Shown one piece after another: positions 11,045 through 21,680 of a DNA stretch of 64,000 nucleotides. A program made the position numbers and the translations under genes. Position 1 is the stretch's first letter. Each line of letters starts with the position of its first letter. The DNA is from Superficieibacter electus (GTDB lineage Bacteria > Pseudomonadota > Gammaproteobacteria > Enterobacterales > Enterobacteriaceae). The stretch covers positions 50,483 through 114,482 of the forward strand of contig NZ_PQGD01000019.1 of assembly GCF_002915575.1 (NCBI RefSeq), read 5' to 3'. The notes under the pieces are model-generated. The model saw nothing but the letters and a program-made list of their open reading frames with translations. It was not told the origin of the DNA and made no database searches.

Positions 11045-13366
11045 ATGATGAATGATTCGCTCTGCCGCATTATTGCGGGTGAACTTCAGGCCAGAGCTGA
11101 ACAGGTAGAGTCTGCCGTTCGCCTGCTTGATGAAGGGAACACCGTGCCATTTATTGCACGTTATCGTAAGGAAGTCACCGGCGGCCTGGATGATACCCAG
11201 CTTCGCCAGCTGGAGACGCGACTGGGCTACCTGCGCGAGCTTGAGGAAAGGCGTCAGGCCATTCTCAAATCCATCGGCGATCAGGGCAAGCTGACCGATG
11301 AACTCACCAGCGCAATCAACGGCACGCTGAGTAAAACTGAGCTGGAAGACCTCTATCTTCCTTATAAGCAAAAGCGCCGCACGCGCGGGCAAATCGCTAT
11401 CGAAGCCGGGCTGGAGCCGCTGGCGGATTTGCTATGGACCGATCCTTCCCACACGCCGGAAACCGCTGCTGCTGCGTATATTGATGCCGACAAAGGCGTT
11501 GCCGACGTCAAAGCGGCGCTCGACGGCGCGCGTTATATTCTGATGGAACGTTTCGCCGAAGACGCCGCGCTGCTGGCGAAAGTGCGTGATTATCTGTGGA
11601 AAAACGCCCATCTGGTTGCGACGGTTATCAGCGGTAAAGAGGATGAAGGCGCGAAATTCCGCGATTATTTCGATCATCATGAACCGATTTCGTCCGTTCC
11701 TTCTCACCGTGCGCTGGCCATGTTTCGCGGACGTAACGAAGGTATTCTGCAACTTTCACTGAATGCCGATCCGCAATTCGATGAGCCGCCGAAAGAGAGC
11801 CATTGCGAACAGATCATTATTGACCACCTGGGCCTGCACCTGAACAACGCTCCGGCGGATAGCTGGCGTCGCGCAGTGGTAAGCTGGACCTGGCGCATCA
11901 AGGTGCTGATGCACCTGGAAACCGAACTGATGGGCACGGTGCGCGAACGCGCAGAAGACGAAGCGATCAATGTTTTCGCCCGTAACCTGCACGATCTGCT
12001 GATGGCTGCCCCTGCCGGGCTGCGGGCAACGATGGGCCTCGATCCTGGACTGCGTACCGGGGTAAAAGTCGCTGTGGTAGACGGCACCGGCAAACTGGTC
12101 GCCACCGACACCATTTATCCGCATACCGGGCAGGCGGCAAAAGCGGCTGTCGCCGTGGCAGCACTATGTGAAAAGCATAACGTTGAACTGGTGGCGATTG
12201 GTAACGGCACGGCATCGCGCGAGACCGAGCGTTTCTTCCTCGACGTGCAGAAACAATTCCCGAAAGTGACCGCCCAGAAAGTGATCGTCAGCGAAGCCGG
12301 CGCATCGGTATATTCTGCCTCGGAGCTGGCAGCGCTGGAATTCCCGGACCTGGATGTTTCCCTTCGCGGCGCGGTGTCGATTGCCCGTCGTCTTCAGGAC
12401 CCGCTGGCGGAGCTGGTGAAAATCGATCCGAAATCAATCGGCGTCGGCCAGTACCAGCATGACGTCAGCCAGACCCAGCTTGCCCGTAAGCTGGATGCGG
12501 TTGTCGAAGACTGCGTAAACGCCGTCGGCGTGGATCTGAATACGGCCTCTGTGCCGCTACTGGCCCGCGTAGCCGGGCTGACCCGCATGATGGCGCAAAA
12601 TATCGTCTCCTGGCGTGATGAAAACGGTCAGTTCCAGAATCGTCAACAGTTATTAAAAGTGGCGCGTCTGGGGCCGAAAGCCTTTGAGCAGTGTGCAGGC
12701 TTCCTGCGCATTAATCACGGTGATAATCCGCTGGACGCCTCTACCGTCCACCCGGAAGCCTATCCGATTGTTGAACGCATTCTGGCGGCCACCGAACAGT
12801 CCCTGCGTGATTTAATGGGCAACGGTAGCGCCCTCAAAAATCTCAGACCGTCTGAGTTTACCGACGAGCGTTTTGGCGTGCCGACCGTGACCGACATCAT
12901 TAAAGAGCTGGAGAAGCCGGGTCGCGATCCGCGTCCGGAGTTCAAAACGGCGACCTTTGCAGATGGCGTGGAAACCATGAACGACCTGCTGCCGGGGATG
13001 ATCCTTGAAGGCGCGGTCACGAATGTCACCAACTTCGGTGCGTTTGTCGATATCGGCGTACATCAGGACGGGCTGGTGCATATCTCCTCGCTTTCAACGA
13101 AGTTTGTTGACGATCCGCATACCGTGGTCAAAGCAGGCGATATTGTGAAGGTGAAGGTGCTGGAGGTCGATCTGCCGCGTAAACGTATCGCCCTGACCAT
13201 GCGTCTGGACGAGCAGCCGGGTGAGACAAACGCCCGTCGCAGCAACGGCGGCTCCCGGGAGCAGAATAACCGCCCGCAGGCCAAACCGCGTGGACGTGAC
13301 ACGCAGCCCGCTGGCAACAGCGCGATGATGGATGCGCTGGCGGCAGCAATGGGTAAAAAGCGTTAA
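11045..13366 (+). CDS. yhgF: Tex-family S1 RNA-binding protein YhgF
   Basis: A 773-residue protein matching E. coli YhgF/Tex across its length: an N-terminal helical Tex region, a YqgF-like RNase H fold ([18 protein letters not shown], about residues 326-343), a helix-hairpin-helix region ([15 protein letters not shown]) and a C-terminal S1 domain ([24 protein letters not shown]). Tex proteins bind nucleic acid and affect transcription. The ATG at 11045 is chosen because MMNDS matches the E. coli start; an in-frame ATG four codons earlier is possible. No clear ribosome-binding site is visible for either. Confidence 0.94.
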   Translation: MMNDSLCRIIAGELQARAEQVESAVRLLDEGNTVPFIARYRKEVTGGLDDTQLRQLETRLGYLRELEERRQAILKSIGDQGKLTDELTSAINGTLSKTELEDLYLPYKQKRRTRGQIAIEAGLEPLADLLWTDPSHTPETAAAAYIDADKGVADVKAALDGARYILMERFAEDAALLAKVRDYLWKNAHLVATVISGKEDEGAKFRDYFDHHEPISSVPSHRALAMFRGRNEGILQLSLNADPQFDEPPKESHCEQIIIDHLGLHLNNAPADSWRRAVVSWTWRIKVLMHLETELMGTVRERAEDEAINVFARNLHDLLMAAPAGLRATMGLDPGLRTGVKVAVVDGTGKLVATDTIYPHTGQAAKAAVAVAALCEKHNVELVAIGNGTASRETERFFLDVQKQFPKVTAQKVIVSEAGASVYSASELAALEFPDLDVSLRGAVSIARRLQDPLAELVKIDPKSIGVGQYQHDVSQTQLARKLDAVVEDCVNAVGVDLNTASVPLLARVAGLTRMMAQNIVSWRDENGQFQNRQQLLKVARLGPKAFEQCAGFLRINHGDNPLDASTVHPEAYPIVERILAATEQSLRDLMGNGSALKNLRPSEFTDERFGVPTVTDIIKELEKPGRDPRPEFKTATFADGVETMNDLLPGMILEGAVTNVTNFGAFVDIGVHQDGLVHISSLSTKFVDDPHTVVKAGDIVKVKVLEVDLPRKRIALTMRLDEQPGETNARRSNGGSREQNNRPQAKPRGRDTQPAGNSAMMDALAAAMGKKR

Positions 13367-13383
13367 TCCACTCTGCGTTTTCT

Positions 13384-13413
13384 GGCTCTCTTTCCCGCAA
13401 AGAGAGCCTTTTT
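13384..13413 (+). terminator. Rho-independent terminator after yhgF
   Basis: The stem GGCTCTCTT / AAGAGAGCC with a short loop is followed by TTTTTC, 17 bases after the yhgF stop. Confidence 0.88.
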
Positions 13414-13734
13414 CAGCTATTCTCGCTTTTTAATTAACAATTAAAATACAACTAGCCCTAACTATTAAAATAAAGAACACTTCTGTTTCACTTTCCGTAA
13501 ATATACCCGCGCCGTTTTCTACTAATGAAAAAGCACTATTTTTGCGCCATATCAAATTTGTCGCGATTTACTCATCAACAGAATACTTCGTCACATTTTA
13601 AAGATTGAAGATAAAAACTATTATCATTACCATTGTACTGTTGTTTTATTAACCGCTTTATTCAGGCAAATCGCCAGGTCTCATGCGTCTGCCGCGTATG
13701 ATGGTATTTTGTTAATGATATATAAGTAGGATTT
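13414..13734 (+). promoter_or_regulatory. feoABC promoter region with a Fur-like box
   Basis: An AT-rich 321-base region upstream of feoA. At 13615-13634 the sequence AACTATTATCATTACCATT matches about 10 of 13 central positions of the Fur box GATAATGATAATCATTATC. Iron repression of feo by Fur is established in E. coli. An FNR site is also expected from E. coli, but I could not place a convincing one. TAAGTAGGA precedes the feoA start. Confidence 0.6.
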
Positions 13735-13962
13735 ATGCATTTTACGCCCCTCAGCGCCTGGAAGATCACCGGATTCTCCCGTGAAATCAGCCCGGCCTAT
13801 CGTCAAAAACTGCTTTCGCTGGGCATGTTACCCGGCTCGTCATTTAACGTAGTACGCGTTGCCCCTTTAGGCGATCCGGTCCACATCGAAACGCGGCGCG
13901 TTAATCTGGTATTACGTAAAAAAGATTTAGCATTATTGCAAGTGGAACCGATTTCCTCTTAA
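13735..13962 (+). CDS. feoA: Ferrous iron transport protein FeoA
   Basis: A 75-residue SH3-like FeoA protein ([21 protein letters not shown]), the same length as in E. coli. It is a small cytoplasmic partner of FeoB, needed for full Fe2+ uptake. It is the first gene of feoABC, 18 bases before feoB. Confidence 0.95.
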   Translation: MHFTPLSAWKITGFSREISPAYRQKLLSLGMLPGSSFNVVRVAPLGDPVHIETRRVNLVLRKKDLALLQVEPISS

Positions 13963-13980
13963 TACAGTGAGTCAAATAAA

Positions 13981-16299
13981 ATGAAGAAGCTAACCATTGG
14001 CTTAATTGGCAATCCTAATTCCGGTAAAACAACGTTATTCAATCAGTTGACCGGCTCGCGTCAGCGGGTGGGTAACTGGGCTGGCGTCACAGTGGAACGT
14101 AAGGAAGGTAGTTTTCAGACAACGGATAGTCAGGCCACGCTGGTTGACCTGCCCGGCACCTACTCTCTGACGACCATCTCTTCGCAAACGTCGCTCGATG
14201 AGCAAATCGCCTGCCACTATATTTTGAGCGGCGAGGCGGACATGCTGATTAATGTGGTGGATGCCTCCAACCTTGAGCGCAACCTTTATTTGACGCTACA
14301 GCTGCTGGAGCTGGGAATGCCCTGCGTGGTGGCGCTTAATATGCTGGACATCGCGGAAAAGCAGCAGGTACGTATTGATATTGACGCGCTCGCCGCCCGC
14401 CTTGGCTGTCCGGTAGTGCCGCTGGTTTCAACGCGTGGTCGCGGGATCGACGCGTTGAAACTGGCCATTGACCGGCACACGCGTAATGAAAATGTCGAAC
14501 TGGTGCATTATGCGCAGCCGCTGCTGCGTGAGGCCGATTATCTGTCGCAGTCTATGCCGGGAAATATGCCGGTACAGCAGCGTCGCTGGCTGGGGCTGCA
14601 AATGCTGGAAGGCGATATTTACAGCCGGGCATATGCGCAGGACGCCGCGCAAAAACTGGACGAGGTACAGGCCCGGTTACATCGTGAAATCGATGATCCG
14701 GCGCTGCATATTGCTGACGCCCGCTATCAATGCATTGCTGCCATCTGCGATACCGTCAGCAATTCATTGACCGCTGAGCCGAGCCGATTCACCACCGCGA
14801 TGGATAAAATCATCCTCAACCGCTTCCTCGGTCTGCCGATTTTTCTGCTGGTGATGTACCTGATGTTCCTTTTCGCCATCAACATCGGCGGTGCGCTGGC
14901 CCCCATTTTTGATGCTGGCTCGGTGGCTATTTTTATTCATGGTCTTCAGTGGCTTGGCTACACGCTGCACTTACCGGAGTGGCTGACCATTTTCCTCGCG
15001 CAGGGGCTTGGCGGCGGGATCAATACCGTTTTACCGCTGGTCCCACAGATTGGCATGATGTACCTGTTCCTCTCTTTCCTGGAGGACTCTGGCTATATGG
15101 CGCGCGCGGCGTTTGTTATGGATCGCCTGATGCAGTCATTAGGATTACCGGGAAAATCCTTCGTCCCGCTGATTGTGGGCTTCGGCTGCAATGTGCCGTC
15201 CGTCATGGGTGCCCGCACCCTTGATGCACCGCGCGAGCGGCTAATGACCATCATGATGGCTCCGTTTATGTCCTGCGGCGCGCGGCTGGCGATTTTCGCC
15301 GTCTTTGCGGCCGCCTTCTTTGGTCAGCAAGGGGCGCTGGCCGTCTTTTCACTCTATCTGCTGGGCATCGTCATGGCGATCCTCACCGGTTTGATGCTTA
15401 AACACACCATCATGCGTGGCGAAGCCTCGCCGTTTGTGATGGAGCTACCGGTTTACCATGTGCCTTTACTAAAAAGCCTGGTGCTTCAGACATGGCAGCG
15501 TCTGAAAGGTTTTATCCTGCGCGCCGGGAAAGTCATCGTGATCGTCAGTATTTTCCTCAGCGCACTGAACAGCTTTTCGCTCAGCGGCAAAGCGGTCAAT
15601 AACATTAACGATTCGGCACTCGCCTCCGTGAGCCGCGTCTTTACGCCGTTGCTGGAGCCGATAGGAATTCATCGCGATCACTGGCAGGCAACAGTGGGTC
15701 TGTTTACCGGCGCGATGGCGAAAGAAGTGGTGGTCGGTACGCTTAACACTCTGTATACCGCCGAAAATATTCAGGAAGAAGAGTTCAACCCGGCAGAGTT
15801 CAACCTTGTGGGCGAACTTTCTGACGCCGCCGGTGAAACCTGGCAGAGCCTGAAAGACACCTTCAGCCTGAGCGTACTGGCAAACCCGATTGAAGCCAGC
15901 AAAGGCGACGGCGAAATGGCAACCGGCACCATGGGCGTCATGAGCCACAAATTCGGCAGCGCGGCGGCGGCCTATAGTTATTTGATTTTCGTACTGCTGT
16001 ACGTACCGTGTATTTCGGTCATGGGCGCGATTTCCCGCGAATCCAGCCGGGGATGGATGGGCTTCTCGATTCTGTGGGGGCTGAATATCGCGTACTCGCT
16101 GTCGACGCTGTTTTATCAGGTAGCCAGTTTTCATCAACATCCGCAGTACAGTTTGGTCTGCATCCTGGCGGTGATCCTGTTTAATACGGTTGTCATTGGC
16201 TGCCTGCGCCGTGCCCGGAGCCGGGTCGATGTTAATCTGCTGGCGACGCGTAAAACGCCTGCGACCTGCTGCGACAGCCCGACGGGAGACTGCCATTAA
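13981..16299 (+). CDS. feoB: Ferrous iron transporter FeoB
   Basis: A 772-residue Fe2+ permease. The N-terminal G domain has G1 GNPNSGKTT (residues 10-18), G3 DLPGTYSL and G4 NMLD, followed by the guanine-dissociation-inhibitor-like helices and a polytopic membrane domain from about residue 280 with two Gate motifs (around [13 protein letters not shown] and [12 protein letters not shown]). The C-terminus is cysteine-containing ([12 protein letters not shown]). The stop overlaps the feoC start by one base. No truncation or frameshift is seen. Confidence 0.97.
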   Translation: MKKLTIGLIGNPNSGKTTLFNQLTGSRQRVGNWAGVTVERKEGSFQTTDSQATLVDLPGTYSLTTISSQTSLDEQIACHYILSGEADMLINVVDASNLERNLYLTLQLLELGMPCVVALNMLDIAEKQQVRIDIDALAARLGCPVVPLVSTRGRGIDALKLAIDRHTRNENVELVHYAQPLLREADYLSQSMPGNMPVQQRRWLGLQMLEGDIYSRAYAQDAAQKLDEVQARLHREIDDPALHIADARYQCIAAICDTVSNSLTAEPSRFTTAMDKIILNRFLGLPIFLLVMYLMFLFAINIGGALAPIFDAGSVAIFIHGLQWLGYTLHLPEWLTIFLAQGLGGGINTVLPLVPQIGMMYLFLSFLEDSGYMARAAFVMDRLMQSLGLPGKSFVPLIVGFGCNVPSVMGARTLDAPRERLMTIMMAPFMSCGARLAIFAVFAAAFFGQQGALAVFSLYLLGIVMAILTGLMLKHTIMRGEASPFVMELPVYHVPLLKSLVLQTWQRLKGFILRAGKVIVIVSIFLSALNSFSLSGKAVNNINDSALASVSRVFTPLLEPIGIHRDHWQATVGLFTGAMAKEVVVGTLNTLYTAENIQEEEFNPAEFNLVGELSDAAGETWQSLKDTFSLSVLANPIEASKGDGEMATGTMGVMSHKFGSAAAAYSYLIFVLLYVPCISVMGAISRESSRGWMGFSILWGLNIAYSLSTLFYQVASFHQHPQYSLVCILAVILFNTVVIGCLRRARSRVDVNLLATRKTPATCCDSPTGDCH

Positions 16300-16535
16300 T
16301 GGCTTCGCTGATTGACGTGCGCAATATGCTCGCCTTGCAGGGGCGGATGGAGGCAGGCCAGTTGAGTGCCGCGCTGAATCTGTCACGCCCGCTGCTCGAC
16401 GCGATGCTGAACCGCATGGAAGCCATGGGCAAGGCCCGGCGGATGCAGGAAGAAGTGGATAGTTGTTTGACCGGAAGCTGCAAAAGTTGCCCGGAGGGTA
16501 AAGCCTGCGTGCGGGAGTGGTGGACGTTGGGCTGA
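16299..16535 (+). CDS. feoC: FeoC, Fe-S winged-helix protein of the feo operon
   Basis: A 78-residue protein: an N-terminal winged-helix segment ([19 protein letters not shown]) and a C-terminal cysteine cluster C-x4-C-x2-C-x6-C in [17 protein letters not shown]. Enterobacterial FeoC carries an iron-sulphur cluster and protects FeoB from FtsH proteolysis. The start codon overlaps the feoB stop (TAATG). Confidence 0.93.
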   Translation: MASLIDVRNMLALQGRMEAGQLSAALNLSRPLLDAMLNRMEAMGKARRMQEEVDSCLTGSCKSCPEGKACVREWWTLG

Positions 16536-16582
16536 AAAGGTTCAGTGATGCTTCGTTGTCTTCAGCGCATCAGATCGTAATA

Positions 16583-17046
16583 CCCTCACCCCAACCCTCT
16601 CCCTGAGGGAGAGGGAGCAGTCCGCAAGTGGCTTTGGAATATGTGCATAACCTGAAGGTTTTCCCCTCTCGCTAAGAGAGAGGCTGCAGTCCGCAGGTAG
16701 CTTTGGATATATGCATAAGCCGGAAGGTTTTCTCCCTCTCCCTCAGGGAGAAGCTGTAGTCCGCAGGTAGCTTTGGATATATGCATGAGCCGGAGGGTTT
16801 TCTCCCTCTCCCTCAGGGAGAAGCTGGAGTCCGCAGGTAGCTTTGGATATATGCATAAGCCGGAAGGTTTTCTCCCTCTCCCTCAGGGAGAAGCTGGAGT
16901 CCGCAGGTAGCTTTGGATATATGCATAACCCGGAAGGTTTTCTCCCTCTCCCTCAGGGAGAAGCTGGAGTCCGCAGGTAGCTTTCGATATATGCATGAGC
17001 CGGAAGGTTTTCTCCCTCTCCCTCAGGGAGAGGGTCGGGGTGAGGG
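16583..17046. repeat. Tandem array: six ~70-bp units between inverted palindromic ends
   Basis: Units begin at 16621, 16690, 16760, 16830, 16900 and 16970. The first is 69 bp and diverged; units 2-5 are 70 bp and nearly identical. Each unit runs from TCCGCAGGTAGCTTT through TATGCAT to CCCTCTCCCTCAGGGAG. The left end (16583-16618, CCCTCACCCC...CTGAGGGAGAGGG) and right end (17012-17046) are inverted copies of one palindromic element that resembles the box C class of enterobacterial repeats. The array fills the space between the convergent genes feoC and the DUF1471 gene. No open frame in it is credible. Confidence 0.9.
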
Positions 17047-17114
17047 AATGCGTTTCACGCGCAGTTGCACAGAGAAAATATTTTCCAGGAAGCGGACGAT
17101 AAGCCACCAGCCCG

Positions 17115-17139
17115 GCCCGGTAAGTGCAGCTTACCGGGC
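17115..17139. repeat. REP-like hairpin
   Basis: The perfect stem GCCCGGTAAG / CTTACCGGGC has a five-base loop, just after the stop of the DUF1471 gene. It resembles a minimal REP unit and could mark the mRNA 3' end. Confidence 0.6.
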
Positions 17140-17157
17140 ATTCAGCGACCGCAGCGT

Positions 17158-17427
17158 TTATTTATAGACTTCCGCCGTGGTGTGAATATCTTTCTCGGAC
17201 TTCTTCGCGCTGGTGATCACGTAGTATTTCCCGCCCAGCTCATCAGCTTTTTTCGATAGCTCGCGCTGAGCATCCATCGGTGCGGTGCCTTTATCAGTAC
17301 TGATGTCGCCCACTTTCGTCAAATTCATCTCTTTAACTTTCTCTTTATGCAGTTCTTCTGCGGCCATCACGCCAAAGGACAACGAGCCTATAACCAAAGA
17401 TGCAACAATACCGGTGACCAGTTTCAT
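17158..17427 (-). CDS. DUF1471 (YhcN/BhsA/McbA-type) periplasmic protein
   Basis: An 89-residue protein with a clear signal peptide (MKLVTGIVASLVIGSLSF..., likely cut near VMAA) and the DUF1471 core: a GDIST strand, a helix of RELSKKADELGG and the closing strand KYYVITSAKKSEKDIHTTAEVYK. Family members are small periplasmic proteins linked to stress, biofilm and surface properties. The exact paralogue cannot be named. In E. coli K-12 the transposase-like gene yhgA sits at this point, so the locus differs. GGAGTAAAGG precedes the start. Confidence 0.85.
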   Translation of the reverse strand: MKLVTGIVASLVIGSLSFGVMAAEELHKEKVKEMNLTKVGDISTDKGTAPMDAQRELSKKADELGGKYYVITSAKKSEKDIHTTAEVYK

Positions 17428-17532
17428 AGCCTTTACTCCTTAAAGTTGAAAGATATGCCACCCGGCTTTGCCCACGCGAAAGCGCATGATGACTCCTCAA
17501 GTATTGTTGCAGCGGGTCACTTTTTCCAGCCG

Positions 17533-18303
17533 TCAGAGACGCGCCTTAAGCGAGATAAGTGCCTGACAGAATTCGGCCGGATGGGAGATAAATGGCGCAT
17601 GGGCCGCTTTCTGAATGATCAGCGACTCGCTGGCAGGCCATAATGCATCCAGCAGCGGAATGACGTTGCGTGGCACCAGACCGTCGAGATAGCCGTAAAT
17701 GCGCAGAAACGGGATGGTCAACGTGGCCAGCGGTTCACGTAAATCACTGTCTTTGAGAATAGCCAACCCACCGTTAAGCACCTCAACATCCGGCATTGGC
17801 AGCGCCAGCACGGTGCTCTTCAGGTGACGCGCATCCTGCCTTGCGCTCTCCGTCCCCATCGTTTGCAGGGCCAGAAAACGTTCCACGGTGCGCTGAAAAT
17901 CGTCGCTGAGCTGCTGCTGAAAACCGGAAAGTACCTCCGGCTTAATTCCCGGCCAGTCGCCCCCGGCACAAAAACATGGCGACGAGGCTACCGTGACCAG
18001 CGCCTGTACGCGCTGCGGATATGCCAGCGCGACCTGACTGGCGACTAACCCGCCCAGACTCCAGCCCAGCCAGATAGCAGTTTCCGGTGCATGCGCCTGG
18101 ACGTATTCCGCCATTTGGGCCAGTGACAGCGCGCCATAGCCGCGGCTACGCCCAAAGCCCGGCAGGTCCACCAGATGCAGCGTAAAATGCGTACTTAATT
18201 CCGGCGTAATGCAATCCCACACCTGCGCATTCAGTCCCCATCCGTGCAGCAGCACAAGATGACAATTTCCTTCTCCTTTGGTTTGCCACCAGATCTCATT
18301 CAT
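17533..18303 (-). CDS. bioH: Pimeloyl-ACP methyl ester esterase BioH
   Basis: A 256-residue alpha/beta hydrolase. The nucleophile Ser82 lies in GWSLGG, the oxyanion-side motif is [12 protein letters not shown], and the catalytic His is in [11 protein letters not shown]. BioH removes the methyl group from pimeloyl-ACP methyl ester to end the disguised fatty-acid route to biotin. It is divergent from gntX with only 37 bases between starts, as in E. coli. Confidence 0.96.
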   Translation of the reverse strand: MNEIWWQTKGEGNCHLVLLHGWGLNAQVWDCITPELSTHFTLHLVDLPGFGRSRGYGALSLAQMAEYVQAHAPETAIWLGWSLGGLVASQVALAYPQRVQALVTVASSPCFCAGGDWPGIKPEVLSGFQQQLSDDFQRTVERFLALQTMGTESARQDARHLKSTVLALPMPDVEVLNGGLAILKDSDLREPLATLTIPFLRIYGYLDGLVPRNVIPLLDALWPASESLIIQKAAHAPFISHPAEFCQALISLKARL

Positions 18304-18340
18304 CAGGTACTGTTCTCACTTATTTTATCCGAGGTGAAAT

Positions 18341-19024
18341 ATGTTAACAGCCTGTGGCTTATGCTGGCTATGTCGAATGCCGCTTGCACTCCCGTCATGG
18401 GGAATATGCTCCCGCTGCGTCAACGCCCTCTCCCGGCAATCTAGTGTGTGCCCGCAGTGCGGTTTACCTGCGCAGGACGCCAGATGTGCCTGTGGGCGCT
18501 GCCTGCAAAAAGCACCACAATGGCAACGGCTCATCGCCGTCAACGATTACGTTGCACCGTTGAGCTCACTTATCCACCGCTTTAAATTCTCCGGCAAAGC
18601 GGAGCTGGCTCCGGCACTGGCGCGCCTGCTGCTGCTGGAATATTTACAGGCGCGGCAACAATACGGGCTACCCCGTCCGGATCGCCTTGTCAGCGTTCCG
18701 CTATGGCAGAAAAGGCACTGGCGCAGGGGATTTAATCAGAGTGATTTGCTCTGCCGACCGCTGGCCCACTGGCTGGGGTGCCAGTACGACACGGATGCTA
18801 TTACCCGTATTCGGCCAACGGCAACGCAACATCATCTTTCCGCCCGGCTACGAAAGCACAATTTGAAAAACGCCTTCCGGCTTGAATTTCCGGTTAGCGG
18901 ACTCCATATCGTTATTGTGGATGATGTCGTCACCACGGGCAGCACCGTTGCAGAAATTACCCGCCTGCTGTTACGAGGCGGCGCGGCGACTGTCCACGTA
19001 TGGTGCCTCTGTCGGACCTTGTAG
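18341..19024 (+). CDS. gntX: GntX/ComF-family protein with phosphoribosyltransferase fold
   Basis: A 227-residue protein. The N-terminal region has paired cysteines (CGLCWLC, CSRC, CPQCG, CACGRC), typical of the ComF zinc-binding segment. The C-terminal half carries the PRPP-binding motif VIVDDVVTTGST. GAGGTGAAAT precedes the ATG. The family is related to competence protein ComF; the E. coli homologue GntX has been linked to gluconate uptake and to use of DNA as nutrient, without a defined reaction. Confidence 0.93.
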   Translation: MLTACGLCWLCRMPLALPSWGICSRCVNALSRQSSVCPQCGLPAQDARCACGRCLQKAPQWQRLIAVNDYVAPLSSLIHRFKFSGKAELAPALARLLLLEYLQARQQYGLPRPDRLVSVPLWQKRHWRRGFNQSDLLCRPLAHWLGCQYDTDAITRIRPTATQHHLSARLRKHNLKNAFRLEFPVSGLHIVIVDDVVTTGSTVAEITRLLLRGGAATVHVWCLCRTL

Positions 19025-19082
19025 ACCCTCGACGATGGGCGTATTATAACTGACTAAAATAGTCAACTATTAGGCCAATGCT

Positions 19083-19658
19083 ATGATCCGTATTTCCGAT
19101 GCTGCACAAGCGCACTTTGCCAAACTGTTGGCAAATCAGGAAGAAGGGACGCAAATCCGTGTATTTGTTATTAATCCCGGTACGCCTAACGCTGAATGCG
19201 GCGTTTCTTATTGTCCACCCGATGCTGTGGAAGCGAGCGATACTGCCCTGAAATTTGATCTGCTGACCGCCTATGTGGACGAGTTAAGCGCTCCCTATCT
19301 GGAAGATGCGGATATCGATTTCGTTACCGACCAGCTCGGCTCCCAGCTTACGCTGAAAGCACCGAACGCCAAAATGCGTAAAGTCTCTGACGACGCCCCG
19401 CTGATGGAGCGTGTGGAGTATATGCTTCAGTCCCAGGTGAATCCGCAGCTTGCCGGACACGGCGGCCGCGTCTCGTTAATGGAGATCACCGACGATGGCT
19501 ACGCTATCCTGCAATTCGGCGGTGGCTGCAACGGCTGCTCGATGATTGATGTCACTCTGAAAGATGGCATTGAAAAGCAACTGCTTGCTGAGTTCCCGGA
19601 CCTGAAAGGTGTGCGCGATCTGACCGAACACCAACGCGGCGAACACTCCTACTACTGA
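19083..19658 (+). CDS. nfuA: Fe-S biogenesis protein NfuA
   Basis: A 191-residue protein with an N-terminal degenerate A-type domain and a C-terminal Nfu domain whose CxxC ([14 protein letters not shown], about residues 149-152) holds a [4Fe-4S] cluster at a dimer interface. It delivers clusters to client proteins under oxidative stress or iron limitation. Length and location after gntX match E. coli. Confidence 0.96.
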   Translation: MIRISDAAQAHFAKLLANQEEGTQIRVFVINPGTPNAECGVSYCPPDAVEASDTALKFDLLTAYVDELSAPYLEDADIDFVTDQLGSQLTLKAPNAKMRKVSDDAPLMERVEYMLQSQVNPQLAGHGGRVSLMEITDDGYAILQFGGGCNGCSMIDVTLKDGIEKQLLAEFPDLKGVRDLTEHQRGEHSYY

Positions 19659-19669
19659 TTCTGTGCCTT

Positions 19670-19701
19670 AAAAGCCTCTTTCATCGCAAAGGGGCTTTTT
19701 G
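19670..19701 (+). terminator. Rho-independent terminator after nfuA
   Basis: The stem AAAAGCCTCTTT / AAAGGGGCTTTTT has a short loop and a T-run, 11 bases after the nfuA stop. Confidence 0.85.
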
Positions 19702-19960
19702 TCATAAATGTTACATCTCTCCCTGGAATTTGACCTGCCTCCCACTTTTTAAATTTTGCCTTCCTGGGGTATTTTCTTTCAATGAATGTTACCCGTATCA
19801 TCCTTTTTAAGCACTATTCTTCTGGAAACAATCCGCGTTTTCGTCCTGTAAGAAGCGATTTGTTAAAGTGCCAACTGCCTTTTGTTCTGAACCACAGCTC
19901 AAAGGCCCTTTGCTGCTAAGACAGCAAAGTTACCCATAACAAAATAAAGGCCAGTAAATC
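19702..19960 (+). promoter_or_regulatory. gntT control region with a GntR operator
   Basis: ATGTTACCCGTATCAT at 19786-19801 matches the operators found before gntK in this same window (TGTTACCCGTAACA and ATGTTACCGATAACT on the minus strand). A half-site AATGTTACA occurs near 19707. GntR is encoded at 58122-59117, so repression of gntT by GntR in the absence of gluconate is expected. CRP input is known in E. coli but no site was fixed here. The remaining leader shows nothing else recognisable. Confidence 0.75.
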
Positions 19961-21277
19961 ATGCCATTAGTTATCGTTGCTATCGGTGTTGTGTTGTTAT
20001 TGTTGTTAATGATCCGTTTCAAGCTAAACGGGTTTATTGCGCTTATCCTGGTGGCGCTTGCAGTAGGACTGATGCAGGGAATGCCTGTCGATAAGGTCAT
20101 TGCCTCAATCAAAACAGGCGTTGGCGGAACGCTTGGTAGCCTGGCGCTGATCATGGGTTTTGGGGCGATGCTCGGCAAACTACTCGCTGACTGCGGCGGC
20201 GCGCAACGCATTGCCACCACGCTGATTGCCAAATTTGGTCAAAAATACATCCAGTGGGCGGTGGTATTAACCGGTTTTACCGTCGGTTTCGCGCTGTTTT
20301 ACGAAGTGGGTTTTGTCCTGTTGCTACCGCTGGTCTTTACCATCGCCGCTGCTGCCCGCATCCCGCTGCTTTTTGTTGGTGTCCCGATGGCGGCTGCCCT
20401 GTCCGTTACCCACGGTTTCCTGCCGCCGCATCCTGGCCCCACTGCTATCGCCACGATTTTCCACGCCGATATGGGCAAGACCCTTCTCTACGGTACGCTG
20501 CTGGCAATCCCGACCGTGATTCTGGCGGGTCCGGTTTACGCTAAATTCCTCAAAGGCATTGATAAGCCTATTCCGGAAGGACTTTATAACGCTAAAACCT
20601 TTAGCGAAGCGGAAATGCCCGGCTTTGGCGTGAGCGTCTGGACATCGCTGGTACCGGTGATCCTGATGGCGCTGCGTGCCGTCGCAGAGATGATCCTGCC
20701 GAAAGGTCATGCAATCCTTCCTTACGCTGAGTTCTTTGGCGATCCGGTGATGGCGACGCTGATTGCGGTGATCATTGCCGTCTTCACTTTTGGCCTCAAC
20801 CGTGGCCGCTCAATGGATGACATTAACGACACGCTCACCACCTCAATCAAAATCATCGCCATGATGCTGCTGATCATTGGCGGCGGCGGTGCATTTAAGC
20901 AGGTACTGGTCGACAGCGGCGTGGACAAATACATTGCCTCGATGATGCAGGCCACCAACCTGTCGCCAATCTTTATGGCCTGGTCTATCGCCGCCGTGTT
21001 GCGTATCGCGCTGGGTTCAGCCACCGTAGCCGCCATCACCGCTGGCGGGATTGTCGCACCGCTGATTGCTACCACAGGCGTCAGCCCTGAACTGATGGTT
21101 ATCGCAGTCGGCTCCGGCAGCGTGATTTTCTCTCACGTGAACGATCCGGGCTTCTGGCTGTTTAAGGAATATTTCAACCTGACGATCGGCGAGACCATTA
21201 AGTCCTGGTCAATGCTGGAAACCATTATTTCGGTATGTGGTCTGGCTGGATGTATGTTGTTGGGGATGGTGGTTTGA
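19961..21277 (+). CDS. gntT: High-affinity gluconate:H+ symporter GntT
   Basis: A 438-residue polytopic GntP-family permease, hydrophobic through most of its length. Family signatures include GFGAMLGKLLADCGGAQRI, LPPHPGPTAIA and FSHVNDPGFWLFKEYF. It imports gluconate for GntK, which is encoded in the same window along with the second, low-affinity permease gntU. A GntR operator lies about 160 bases upstream. Confidence 0.95.
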   Translation: MPLVIVAIGVVLLLLLMIRFKLNGFIALILVALAVGLMQGMPVDKVIASIKTGVGGTLGSLALIMGFGAMLGKLLADCGGAQRIATTLIAKFGQKYIQWAVVLTGFTVGFALFYEVGFVLLLPLVFTIAAAARIPLLFVGVPMAAALSVTHGFLPPHPGPTAIATIFHADMGKTLLYGTLLAIPTVILAGPVYAKFLKGIDKPIPEGLYNAKTFSEAEMPGFGVSVWTSLVPVILMALRAVAEMILPKGHAILPYAEFFGDPVMATLIAVIIAVFTFGLNRGRSMDDINDTLTTSIKIIAMMLLIIGGGGAFKQVLVDSGVDKYIASMMQATNLSPIFMAWSIAAVLRIALGSATVAAITAGGIVAPLIATTGVSPELMVIAVGSGSVIFSHVNDPGFWLFKEYFNLTIGETIKSWSMLETIISVCGLAGCMLLGMVV

Positions 21278-21379
21278 TTCTGCTTCCCTTCAGGCAGAAC
21301 TAACCCAGCTTTCACGGTTGGGTTATGCTCCTGAGGCTTTCGCTGGGAGAGGGGGAAGTGGGCGCTGTACCCGGGGTCC

Positions 21380-21680
21380 ACCCTCACCCCGGCCCTCTCC
21401 CTGAGGGAGAGGGAGAAGATAAACGCCTGCCGATGTGCCGCGTTGTTCCCACAGGCGAGAGAGGGAGGATAAACGTATACCGCGTACCGGGCTGTTTCCG
21501 CAGGTGAGAGAGGGAGGATAAGCGTATACCGCGTGCCGTGCTGTTTCCGCAGACGAGAGAGGGAGGATAAACGTATACCGCGTGCCGGGCTGTTCCCACA
21601 GGCGAGAGAGGGAGGATAAACGTATACCGCGTGCCGTGCTATTCCCTCTCCCTGAGGGAGAGGGTTAGGGTGAGGGGGAA
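21380..21680. repeat. Tandem array: 49-bp units between inverted palindromic ends
   Basis: Units begin at 21457, 21506, 21555 and 21604, exactly 49 bp apart, with a more diverged first unit at about 21408-21456. The core is GAGAGAGGGAGGATAAACGT followed by ATACCGCGTGCCG. The left end (from 21380, CCCTCACCCCGGCCCTCTCC) and right end (21643-21680) are inverted copies of the palindromic element that also bounds the 70-bp array at 16583-17046. The array lies between the convergent genes gntT and malQ and touches the malQ stop. Confidence 0.9.

Noticed and set aside
16586-16786. Open frames inside the 70-bp array as small repetitive proteins
   Set aside because: The frames arise from the tandem DNA repeat and lack ribosome-binding sites; other reading directions give similar frames.
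16583-17046. CRISPR array
   Set aside because: Whole 70-bp units are near-identical, with no variable spacers between short repeats, and no cas genes are present. The same applies to the 49-bp array at 21380-21680.
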